A stretch of 64,000 nucleotides of DNA from CATQHS01 sp963422655 (lineage in GTDB: Bacteria > Actinomycetota > Acidimicrobiia > Acidimicrobiales > Aldehydirespiratoraceae): the NCBI GenBank assembly GCA_963422655.1, contig OY730440.1:2914001-2978000 (forward strand), given 5' to 3'. The stretch's first letter is position 1; each line of letters starts with the position of its first letter. Of the stretch, positions 17,616-26,900 are shown one piece after another. The notes beneath the pieces were generated by a model, which saw only the letters and a program-made list of their open reading frames with translations, made no database searches and was not told the DNA's origin. Both the position numbers and the translations under genes were made by a program.

Positions 17616-18166
17616 GCTTTCTGGTAGCGGTGGTGGCCGCGGTCGTGACCGTCAACCCGCTGCGGGTCTGGCCGGGCGGACCGGGCCGGTCCCGGAGCCG
17701 GAGAGTCCTCTGCGCAGCCGGTGCAGCGGTCATGGTGCTGGCCGCGGTGATGGTGGTGTCAGGGCTCTCGGCGCTGGTGCTCAACGCTTTGAAGATCAGT
17801 GTCCCCACCGCTCGGATCGGGGCCGGGGTGGCTTTGGTGATGATCGGCGGGCGGGACATGATCTTCGGCCCGGCCCGGCCGGAACCGGCGTTGGCGGGAC
17901 TAAAAGCGGCGATGGTGCCCATGGCCGTGCCCCACCTGTTCGGCCCCGGCCTCGGGGTACTGGCGCTGAGCGCTGGCGCCGATCTGGGCGTGATCCGAGC
18001 CGGTGCCGCTGTCGGGTTGGCTTTGGTAGTTGCGGTTGCGGTGGTGGCACAGCCTCCGCCGGGCCGGATCGGGGCTCGGGTGGCTCGGGCTGGTCAGGTG
18101 CTCACCGGGGCGGCAGCCATCGTGGTCGGGGCCGGTCTGGGTGCCGATGGCGTCTTCGATATCTGA
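17612..18166 (+). CDS. MarC-like membrane protein
   Basis: A 184-residue membrane protein with about five or six hydrophobic segments. Two features recall the MarC/UPF0056 family: an NP motif in the first helix (VVTVNPLRVWP) and the second-half sequence LKISVPTARIGAGVALVMIGG followed by MVPMAVPHLFGPG. Function in this family is unresolved despite the multiple-antibiotic-resistance name. It is translated from a GTG overlapping the secreted-protein stop. The stop codon lies in the first copy of a 16-base tandem repeat. Confidence 0.65.
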   Translation: MSFLVAVVAAVVTVNPLRVWPGGPGRSRSRRVLCAAGAAVMVLAAVMVVSGLSALVLNALKISVPTARIGAGVALVMIGGRDMIFGPARPEPALAGLKAAMVPMAVPHLFGPGLGVLALSAGADLGVIRAGAAVGLALVVAVAVVAQPPPGRIGARVARAGQVLTGAAAIVVGAGLGADGVFDI

Positions 18167-18244
18167 TCAGGTCGAGGGTTGATCGGGTCGAGGGTTGATC
18201 GGGTCGAGGGTTGACCGGGTCGAGGGTTGATCGGGGTCGAGAGT
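18165..18244. repeat. 16-base tandem repeat, five copies, over the MarC-like stop codon
   Basis: Copies at 18165-18180, 18181-18196, 18197-18212, 18213-18228 and an imperfect one at 18229-18244, unit GATCGGGTCGAGGGTT. Copies 1 and 4 each differ by one base. The array starts inside the TGA stop of the MarC-like gene and fills the gap before the zinc dehydrogenase gene. Confidence 0.93.
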
Positions 18245-18287
18245 TTTTCGGTGGGTCTGGTTCGCTGTCTTGGTTACTGTCGAAGAC

Positions 18288-19517
18288 ATGCAGGCTTTGG
18301 TGTTTGGTGTGAAGCCCGACCTCGTTGAGGCGCCGGTCGGTGCCACGAGACTGCAGCGAGCGCTGGCACAGACACCGATGGCGCTTCGGCAATGGCCCGA
18401 CCCCGGTTTTCTGCGACCGGATTGGGTGCTGTGTCGGCCTCTGCTCACTGGTATTTGCGGCAGCGATGCCAAGCAGGTGTTCATGGATTGGGGCGAGATG
18501 GGTCCCGACAATCCGATGATCGATTTCACTTCGTTCCCTCAGGTCATGGGCCATGAGGTGGTGGCCGAGGTGGTGGAGTTGGGGCCCGAGGCCACCGGGG
18601 TCGAAGCGGGCCAGCGGGTGGTGCTCAACGCATGGTTGTCGTGCGCCCCGCGAGGGGTGTCACCGATCTGCCCGGCTTGTCGGTCCGGTGACCTGTCGCT
18701 GTGCTGGAACTTCACTGCGCCTCCTATAGCGCCGGGCGTGCACACCGGTACCTCCGCCGACGCCAGCGGCGGATTCGCCACTTTGATGCCGGCCCATGAC
18801 TCGATGTTGTGCCCGGTTCCCGACGCGGTGTCCGACGAGGCGGCTGTGCTGGCTGACCCGTTCGCGGTGTCGCTGCACTCGGTGGTACGTCACCCGCCGC
18901 CGTCGGCAGGTCGGGTGCTCGTTTACGGGGCCGGGGCGCTCGGTTCGGCCGCAGTGGCCGTGCTGCGGGCGCTGTACCCCGATGTGGAGATCGGCGTGGT
19001 GGCTCGGTTCGGTGCTCAGGCCGACCTAGTTGAAGGGCTCGGCGCTCATCGTGTGTTCGACCACGAGCCGGTCGGTGCCTTGATAGAGGACGCCGCGGCA
19101 TGGTCGGGTGGTGTGCTGCACGGCGATCATCAGCTCCCGATGGCCTATCCGGGTGGAATCGACGTGGTCTACGACACTGTCAGCCGCAAGGACTCTCTTG
19201 AGGTGGCGTGCCGACTTCTCAAGGCCCGCGGCACGATAGTCAAGTCCGGTGTACACGGACCGGTGCCGTGGGAATGGACCCCGCTGTACTTCAAGGAGAT
19301 CTCGTGGGTGGGTTCCAACGCCTTCGGGATCGAGGAAGTAGACGGCCGCCGTCAGCACGCCATCAGCCACTACCTCGATCTGGTCAGCGACGGCCGTGTC
19401 GATATCACTTCGATGCTGACCCATCTCCGCCCGCTGAACGAATGGCGGGATGCTTTCGGACTGCTGGCCGATCAGGCTGCATCGGGCGCAGTTAAGGTCG
19501 CCATCGACCAGCGTTGA
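18288..19517 (+). CDS. Zinc-dependent alcohol dehydrogenase family protein
   Basis: Medium-chain dehydrogenase of 409 residues from the ATG at 18288. It shows the catalytic-zinc segment GICGSD (near 58), GHEVVAEVVELG (near 90), a structural-zinc-like lobe with several Cys (ending CPACRSGDLSLCW, near 130-145), and an NAD-binding turn VYGAGALGSAAVAVL (near 210). The family includes threonine dehydrogenases and sorbitol/alcohol dehydrogenases; the substrate is not identifiable. It is followed 28 bases later by the XRE/HNH gene, with an excellent Shine-Dalgarno for that gene in between. Confidence 0.85.
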   Translation: MQALVFGVKPDLVEAPVGATRLQRALAQTPMALRQWPDPGFLRPDWVLCRPLLTGICGSDAKQVFMDWGEMGPDNPMIDFTSFPQVMGHEVVAEVVELGPEATGVEAGQRVVLNAWLSCAPRGVSPICPACRSGDLSLCWNFTAPPIAPGVHTGTSADASGGFATLMPAHDSMLCPVPDAVSDEAAVLADPFAVSLHSVVRHPPPSAGRVLVYGAGALGSAAVAVLRALYPDVEIGVVARFGAQADLVEGLGAHRVFDHEPVGALIEDAAAWSGGVLHGDHQLPMAYPGGIDVVYDTVSRKDSLEVACRLLKARGTIVKSGVHGPVPWEWTPLYFKEISWVGSNAFGIEEVDGRRQHAISHYLDLVSDGRVDITSMLTHLRPLNEWRDAFGLLADQAASGAVKVAIDQR

Positions 19518-19545
19518 CGACCGGGACGACCCCAAGGAGGATGGT

Positions 19546-20130
19546 ATGGCTGTGAAGTCCGTTCCTATATCCGCCGCGGTATTGGGCTGGGCCCGCGAAG
19601 AGGCAGGTTTCACCGAGAGCGACCTAGCCGAGCGCGTCAACCGGCCAACTGCCGACATCGAAGCCTGGGAGGCCGGGACTGCCCAGCCAACCCAGGGCCA
19701 GTTCACCAAACTGGTCAAAGTGCTGAATCGTCCGTCGGCGGTGTTCTTCATGTCTGAACCGCCTACAGCCGCAGCCATGCCGACAGAGTTTCGCAGCACC
19801 TCCGCTCTTGACGGCCACAAGCTCGGGCCTGATGAGGTGAACCAGATCCGCTGGGCTCGCCGACTGCAGGGGATCACGTCATGGGTGCTGCGCGACCAAG
19901 GCCGGCGACCTGTAACCCTCTGCGTACTATGCGGCACCAACCCCGCCTACTGCCACGCCCACCACATAATCCTCTGGACACCACCAACCCGAGACCCCAC
20001 CAAGATCGACAACCGCGCCCTCGTCTGCAACCCCGACCAACAATGGACCACCACCGCCTTGACCGGCCCCGCCGGTAGCCAGCACACGAGACGACGCAGC
20101 AGCGGCCCGTTGACAACCGGGTACGGGTGA
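19546..20130 (+). CDS. Chimeric protein: XRE-type helix-turn-helix N-terminus and HNH-like C-terminus
   Basis: A 194-residue reading frame from the ATG at 19546, preceded by AAGGAGG. Residues 1-75 form an XRE/HigA-like helix-turn-helix (VLGWAREEAGFTESDLAERVNRP ... FTKLVKVLNRPSAVFF), and the sequence to about 125 resembles the linker of XRE-ImmA proteins (NQIRWARRLQGITSWVLRDQGR). It then changes to an HNH-like stretch, CVLCGTNPAYCHAHHIILW ... NRALVCNPDQQW, as found at the end of DUF222-HNH proteins; the final HNH His appears lost. The second half has a distinctly C-rich codon use. It probably records a recombination join, so function is doubtful. Confidence 0.65.
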   Translation: MAVKSVPISAAVLGWAREEAGFTESDLAERVNRPTADIEAWEAGTAQPTQGQFTKLVKVLNRPSAVFFMSEPPTAAAMPTEFRSTSALDGHKLGPDEVNQIRWARRLQGITSWVLRDQGRRPVTLCVLCGTNPAYCHAHHIILWTPPTRDPTKIDNRALVCNPDQQWTTTALTGPAGSQHTRRRSSGPLTTGYG

Positions 20131-20131
20131 G

Positions 20132-20449
20132 TCAGTCTCGGGCGATCATCACCACATGATCGCGCTCGATTTCGCGATGGAAGCTCTCCGGCAAGCTCGT
20201 CCACTCATGGACTTGGACCAAGATGGGGATGTTCGACCGTTCGAGTGCTTCCACCAGATCGAAGAACCCTGCGTCGGGGATGGGTTCCAGTGTCGGGCTA
20301 CGTAGCACCAAGTCCAAGTCGCTGCCCGGATGGCTTCGTCCGTTGATGCGGCTGCCATAAGCCCACACCTCCGCTCCGGGCAGATGCTTTCGTATCAGAG
20401 CTTCGATCTGGCAATGGTCGCGAAATGGCAAGTCCAGGCGTTCAGTCAT
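20132..20449 (-). CDS. MNT-domain nucleotidyltransferase (antitoxin of a HEPN/MNT pair)
   Basis: A 105-residue minimal nucleotidyltransferase with the family motif GSRINGRSHPGSDLDL (G-S-R-x2-G-x5-S-D-x-D). Start ATG at 20447-20449. In HEPN/MNT toxin-antitoxin pairs this protein adds AMP to the HEPN toxin and neutralises it. It overlaps the upstream HEPN-type gene by 8 bases, so the two are co-translated. It ends one base from the converging XRE/HNH gene. The MNT motif is intact. Confidence 0.88.
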   Translation of the reverse strand: MTERLDLPFRDHCQIEALIRKHLPGAEVWAYGSRINGRSHPGSDLDLVLRSPTLEPIPDAGFFDLVEALERSNIPILVQVHEWTSLPESFHREIERDHVVMIARD

Positions 20450-20894
20450 CCGACCCCTCATTGATGACCCGAGCCAACTCCTTGGAGTCGGTGATGAAGT
20501 GTGGCAGCAATTCGAGCGTTGTCTCGGCAAACCTCTCGCCGTATCGGTGAGTCGTGTTATTGCGGTTGTCCAGGTACTCGAGCCAGCGTCTGCAACTCTC
20601 GACAGAGATCAACCCGTGTTTTGCGGCATGGCGGAATACGTCTTTGAAGGTGAGGCGGTCCGCCTGTTGGTTGCTGGCCATATAAGGCCTGAGCCGCTTT
20701 TTCAACAGGCTTCCGCCTTGCTCCAAGACCAATTCGAACTCTTTGACACAAGCAGCCCGAAAGATGTCATAGACAATGTCGTCCGCTTCACTGTCCCGAT
20801 CTTTGGCATTCTTCGCCTGATGCTGCTGCAACTGCTTGAATGCAGCATCCAAGGTTTCGATACAGCGAGTGAGGAAGTCTGTGCTGATGTACAT
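20442..20894 (-). CDS. HEPN/HI0074-type nucleotidyltransferase-binding protein (toxin partner)
   Basis: A 150-residue helical protein of the HI0074 substrate-binding group within the HEPN superfamily. It contains RNNTTH, matching the HEPN R-x4-H ribonuclease signature, in LEYLDNRNNTTHRYGE near residue 110. The sequence before it (CVKEFELVLEQGGSLLKKRL) is the typical helix 2. Start ATG at 20892-20894. It lies upstream of and overlaps the MNT gene. Toxic RNase activity is inferred from the family. Confidence 0.85.
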   Translation of the reverse strand: MYISTDFLTRCIETLDAAFKQLQQHQAKNAKDRDSEADDIVYDIFRAACVKEFELVLEQGGSLLKKRLRPYMASNQQADRLTFKDVFRHAAKHGLISVESCRRWLEYLDNRNNTTHRYGERFAETTLELLPHFITDSKELARVINEGSDD

Positions 20895-20968
20895 GGTCGC
20901 TTAGCCTGGAAGAGATTGTCGGCGCCCTCGGAGTTCAGGCTCGGCACCAAACCTAGCGGCCGGGTTTA

Positions 20969-22870
20969 CTACGCAGCCCAGTCTTCCGACAGGGCCTCGG
21001 CCTGTTCCAAGACGGTGAGCGTGGCTTTTTCCTGCTTGTCGGGCGGGTAGCCCTGGCGGCTCAGCACGCGCCGCACCAGCCGGCGTAGGTTGGCCCGCAC
21101 GCTTTCACGCAGAGTCCAGTCGATGGTGACGTTGTCGCGAACGGTCTCAACCAATTCACGGGCGATGGCGCGCAGCGTCTCGTCGCCCAGGATCTTCACG
21201 GCGCTGTCGTTGGTCTCCAAGGCGTCGTAGAAGGCCAGTTCCTCTTCGGAAAGACCCAGCTTCTCGCCTCTGGCATTGTACTCTCGCATGTGTCGGGCGA
21301 GCCCGATCAGCTCCTCGATAACCTTCTCTGTCTCTATCGAACGGTTCTGGTAGCGGCGAAGGGTCTGCTCCAGCATCTCGGTGAACGAGCGGGCCTGCAC
21401 CACGTTCTTGCGTCGACGGGTTGCCACTTCGCCTCTGAGCAGCTTCTGCAACAGCTCCACTGCAAGGTTCGGCTGAGGCATCCCGCGAATCTCGGCGAGG
21501 AACTTATCGGAGAGGACCGAGATGTCCGGTTTGTCCAGTCCGGCAGCAGCGAATATATCCATCACGCCTTCGGGCGCAACCGCTCGGGAGATGAGCTGGC
21601 GCACCGCGTAGTCGAGTTCCTCGTCGGAGCGCACCTCGCCCGGAGCGCGCTTGATGAGCACGGATCGCACCGCTTGGAAGAAGGCCGTGTCGTCTCTGAT
21701 GCGCAGCGTTTCGGGGTGGGGCACGGCCAGCGCGAAGGCCTGTGACAACTCACGGACCGAGCGCAGGCAGCGGTTCTTGCCGTCTTGATGGGCTAGGACG
21801 GGTTCCAGTGCACTTGGCAGCAGGCCCAGTCGCTGCGGGGGGGGGGTCCAAGCCGACCGGTCGAAGCCGTGGAACAGCCCGCTGCACACCTCGTATTTCT
21901 CCAGCATTACCACCACGGCTTCACTTTGATCGATGGCCTTTTGCCCGGTGCCGCCGCTGTCGGTGTAGGTGGTCAGGGAGCGATGGCCTGCATCAAACCG
22001 TGGCCGCGCATCGGCTTGTCGACGTACATGGTGTGCAGGCAGGGAGCGTCGAAACCGGTTAGCCACATGTCGTGCACCAGCACGACGCGCAGCGGGTCGG
22101 CGTCATCGCGAAACCGTCTGGCCAGCACCTCTCGCCGGATTTGTTGCGGATATGAGGCTGCCAGGTGACCGGGTCCGAAGCGGAGCCGGTCATACCCACT
22201 TTGACGCTTCTCCGGTCGTCGCTGTCGTGGTGCCAGTCGGGGCGCAGCCTTACGAGCTGTTGGTAGAGGTCGATACAAATACGCCGACTCATACAGACAA
22301 TCATCGCTTTGTCGTCGAGAGCATTGAGTCGTTGTTCGAAATGCTCCACGATGTCTCGGGCGATTAGCTCCAGCCGCTTCTCGGTGCCGACGATGGCCTC
22401 AAGTTGCGCCCATCTGGTCTTGAGCTTCTCCTTGTGCTCGATCTCTTCGCCCTCGGTGGCCTCTTCGAACTCGGGGTCGATGGTCGGTTTCTCATCCTCG
22501 TCCAAGGCCAATCTGGCGAGACGGCTTTCGTAGTAGATGGACACCGTGGCTCCGTCGTCTACGGAGCACTGTATGTCGTAAATGCTTATGTAGTCACCGA
22601 ATACGGCTCGAGTGTTGGCGTCTTTCAGCTCGATGGGCGTCCCGGTGAAGCCAACGAAAGAGGCGTTGGGCAAGGCGTCGCGCATGTGCCGGGCGAAGCC
22701 GTCGATGAAGTTCAACGACGCCCAGTGGCAACCCGTTGACGAACAGCAACACGTCGGCTCGGCGTCTATTCTTATTCTCTACGACAGCGAACTGGTCGAC
22801 CGCCAGCCAGTCGTGCCAGCAGGATCGTCGAAGTCGTTTCCGGTCCGCTCATATCCGCCGCAGCCCTATC
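20969..22870 (-). pseudogene. hsdR: Decayed type I restriction R subunit (hsdR remnant)
   Basis: Remnant of a type I restriction-modification motor subunit. Pieces lie in different frames. Near 22870-22705 the N-terminal nuclease-domain sequence can be read (NDFDDP, then HDWLAVDQF, then VVENKNRRRADVLLFVNG and LPLGVVEL). It is joined directly to NFIDGFARHMRDALPNASFVGFTGTPIE (22715 downwards), so most of the helicase N-lobe is missing. A frame change near 22140 leads to DMWLTGFDAPCLHTMYVDKP. A second deletion near 21985 removes the RVNRVF-type segment before TYTDSGGTGQ, and the C-terminal part then reads to 20969. A run of 10 G lies at 21837-21846. No hsdM or hsdS is present. Confidence 0.88.
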
Positions 22871-22975
22871 GGCCCCCAACGACACCCAACGCAAACCGCC
22901 CAAGATATATTGATCGTCATATATTGATCGGGGCAGCACCCCGAACGCCTCCAGTCAGCGGGAGAAGCAATCCAA

Positions 22976-23733
22976 GTGAGCTTGAGAGAACTGTCCAACG
23001 AAGAGATCGAAGAGATGCCGATCGACCGCCTCGCAATGCAGGCGCTCCAGCATATAGGTGGTGGCAATGAAAGTATCTATAATTTTCTGTTGAACTTGCC
23101 AGAATCGTCACAACAAGGTGAGAAGAATACTCCCAGGCCTGAGGCTGCTAAGCTAGCGATCGCCGAAGCCATGAATTGGCTGATCAATAATGGGCTGCTG
23201 AGCCGCAATAAACCTCGTGGCGATGCAGATTCGATTTTATTACACGAGCTGGTAAGGCAGCTCTCGCTGACTGCGAATCTGGCCTCCGTTCGGTGGCTGC
23301 TACCAGGCTTCTCGGGGATCGCTTACATCCGCACCTTCGAGATGCGCGGTCCTCTTTCTTGAATGGGCAATATAAAACGGCAGTGTTCGAATCCTTCAAA
23401 ACAGTCGAGGCTCGAGTACGTGAGCTCGTCCAATATCAAACCAACGATTCGACTCTAGAGGGTGATATCAACGGTGTGAAATTGATGAACCACGCTTTCG
23501 GATCTGGTAGGACACTATCCTATCCAGCTCAGGAAAAAGGTAAAATAGAAGGAGCGCGTAGTCTGTTCGTAGGAGCATTCAGCATGTATCGTAACGACGC
23601 CGCCCACGCCCGCAACGAAGAAACGTTCAAGGATCCGTCTGAGGTTGCCGAGATAATCCTGTTGGCGAACTTGCTGCACCGCCACCTCGACCGGGTCGAG
23701 AACAGCAATAAATCACTCTCTCCAGAGAGTTGA
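22976..23733 (+). pseudogene. TIGR02391/Ymh-like HEPN-superfamily gene, frameshifted
   Basis: Two overlapping frames read as one gene. The first begins with a GTG at 22976 (GGGAGA upstream) and gives about 85 sensible residues. The second, continuing to 23733, contains LHPHLRDARSSFLNGQYKTAVFESFKTVEARVREL and ends with MYRNDAAHARNEE; RNDAAH matches the HEPN R-x4-H motif. Aligning the phases places the shift near 23236-23245, in an AT-rich stretch (TTTTATTA), after which TRAGKAAL restores family-like sequence. The TIGR02391 family is commonly found near restriction and defence genes. The shift may be real inactivation or a sequencing error. Confidence 0.75.
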
Positions 23734-23972
23734 ATCCTCGTTTTGCGTACAGGTCGCCATGAGATCTCGGCCAAACCGACAGAGTTCCGGTAAAAGTGTA
23801 GGGGGTTCGCCGACGGCATCGGTCAGTACACTCCGTTGTTGCTCGGTGTTGCGTATCCTTTCCGGAAAAATGTTGCGAACTGGTGTTGTGGTTGTTGTGG
23901 GGTGTGGTATTGGTTGCTGTTTCGTGAGGCTCCATCTGGGCACTGGTAGAGGTTCGGTATTTCCTTGGGCCG

Positions 23973-26900
23973 TTACTCGCCGGTTTGGCTGGCCTCGGGT
24001 TTGGTCATTGTCGTATAGAGAGCGTCTCTCAGCCCTAGTTTTGCGGTAAGCTCCGCGAGTTGTGTACTGAGGCCTTCCGGAAGATCAAGCAAGCAGAGTT
24101 CACCAATGAGTTCCGACATATGCCGTATCGGTGAATGTGATCCAGAGGTGAACGACTGAGAGCCAGCCAGGTAGACTAGTAGTTTCACAGTTGCCTCAGG
24201 ATACCTTGACGACAGACCTTCTCCCTTCAGTCTGTAGATGATCCTATCCTCTTCTAATGGTGGTACCGGCATCTGAATAGCGAACACAACAGCCTCAGGG
24301 AATAATTCCTTCAGATGTAGCAACCAACCGAGCATTGCTTCAACTTCATGATCGTTTAACGGTGCCGGGATTCCTTGTAATCGGTTCTCCCAGTACTGCC
24401 TGAGCCAACGACCCCACCATTCCTGCCGTCTCGTATCATCCATATTTTCAAGATGGCTACCTATATTCAAAGCGAGTGTACGTCTATCTTCTACGGCTGA
24501 TTGCTCAAAGAACTTCGGGATCCATGAATCAAGTGGATCTTCTACGAGGTGGACCACCATGATCGTATAGAATTCAACGAACCGTTTGCGGACACTTGTA
24601 CTATCTTGGAACAGATCCCCTATATGCTGTACGACAGCGAGAAAGGCATCTTGCAGAGCCTCTGCTATCGGGGGACTAAGATACCCGTATAGAAAACCGC
24701 TCCAGACAGCTTGACAATCAGGATTGTTGGTATCCTTGAATAAGGGAACCAAATATCTGGTGGTCCAATTCTCATCAATTGTGAACAGGAGCTCCAGATG
24801 TATCGAAAGAATAGCTTTCCCGAGTCTTCCGATATGATTAGTATTGTCAACCACTCTCGAAAATGCCCGAGAATATTCATCACCGAGAGTATCAGGTTTG
24901 GGATTCTGGTTATTGTACCACAATCTGAAACTCCCTAGCCAGAATTCAGTGAGAACCCCGGCCGAGTGTTTCAGGGCTTGGGTAAACCAATCTTGCGATT
25001 TCAGATCATAGTCTGTTGGTGAGGATTGCTCATTCTGCTCGAAGTGATCCCACAGAGCCGTAGCTATCGGATTAGCGTCTGCTAGTAGATCGGCTGCGTA
25101 AGGCCGACCACCATTCTTGACGAGCCTACAGAGTACATCTGCAATATGTGGAGCCTGTTCGGAGTAGAGCTCAACTTCGGCCAACCTGCCGAGTACTTTT
25201 CGGTGGTTGCTCTCGTCCAGCTCACACGACCATGCACGCATCAAGGATGGCCAGAGGTCAGAGCCCCAATGGTTCGAGTCAGCCAGCACATCTGCCAGAT
25301 CGAGTCCCCATCTGAAATTTATGGTTGCTGCTTTTTCTACCTCTTGTAAAAGTTCGTTACGGGCAGGTTCGAAGTCTCTCTTACCGTATGACATCAGCTC
25401 ATCGGACCATTGGCTGGCTGGTTGCGACAGTAGTTCCTCAGCATTCCAAGGGCTTTGTAACTCTGTAGGTCCAAATTCCGCATAGTGAGTGAAATCAGGA
25501 TACTTTGGTGGCTGGAAGTCCGGATATCGTTCCGAAAGGTTGTCAAGATATCGCTTGGCTAAAGCACAATCTGAGTCAGAACGGTGAAGCCAATAAAGCC
25601 AAACAAAATGGCGATAGGCAGTGTAGCATTCCCAATTCCCATCCCCTTGTGGCCAGATATCGGAGAGGATTTTGTTGATAACAGCCTGTCGCTTTTCCGG
25701 ACTGATTTCAGGATAAATGGCATATACAGAATGGAATATCTCATGCCGGGCTGGCGAGCTGTGTAATAGAATGTTCGCCAAAAGCCAGTCGATTTTTTCT
25801 TCTGAGGTCAAATCTTTACGTAATGGCAGGGTGTGCACAGCCAGCCGTTGGAGAATCGGTGCGTTCTCGCTCACAAGGCGGTCACACCAAAATGCGGCCC
25901 TGAGCGGCTGGCTCATAGCTAGGTATTCCAGGCAGTCACGGGCAGCGTCTATCAGCACGTCAACTGCTTTATGGAACTTGTTCTGCTCGTGCGGCTCGAT
26001 AGCACTCCGGCCGTAGCTTGTAGTGTCCAACCTGCTATCAGTTGCCTGCCAAGTTTGGAGAGTTTGGTGCTGTACCTTTAGGTGTCGGATGGTCTTCTCG
26101 AGCAGAGGGTCAGCCACCTTTTCGAGGTTTGGCTTCAGTCCCTCTTCCCAGAGCTTGGTTATCCAAGTACTATCCTGCTTGAATCTACCGAACTTCCATT
26201 TAGCCTTTACAGGCAATACTATACCGTTCTCGGGTACACCGAAGCCCGGTTCGAGGAGGGGTCGGCCTGTGATCATGGCGTCGAAGATCTCGAGGAGACT
26301 GTCGGTCAGTCCTACTTTGGCACAACACTCGCCTAACTGGAACAGTACACTGATATTTGGAGGTTGAGGAGACGTAGCGAGCAGTAGCGAAACCCATCTG
26401 GCAAGAGTGTGATCATCCAGTGGATGGTCCTGCTCAGACATAACCCTATCGGCTAGAACTGTCCAGAAATCTGGGTGGATCTGCATGGTTTTCCGCCCGA
26501 TCAGGAGAAAGAGCATAGTTGAATGGTCACACAAGAATGTTTGAACCAGCCACAATGCTAATTGGACAGCCTGATCATTGAGTTCTCCGAAGTTCCCGGT
26601 ACCGAAGAGCTTATTCAGATGGTTATTCTGCTCGAGCCATCCGATCCATTCTTGATGTTCCGCTACGTCTGTGAAGAAACGCGTTCGTGTGAGGTCGGAC
26701 AGTGCGTCGTTGATGATATCTAGTGCTTCGTCATCAAGAGATGAAGGCGGTGCCTTGACGATTTCTGTTATCTCGTGTTGCCAATCTAGAATACCGCGGC
26801 TCGCATAGTTGGCAAGAGCTTTTACGCCTTGGTAAAGAGCACTATGGTCATTGTCGGACGACTTCTGGTAGAGGATCGGCTTGATTCCGAGCAACGACCA

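Noticed and set aside
23759..24049. Plus-strand frame rich in Val, Gly and Cys between the HEPN and SIR2 genes
   Set aside because: Unlike a protein family, overlaps the SIR2 end, no Shine-Dalgarno.
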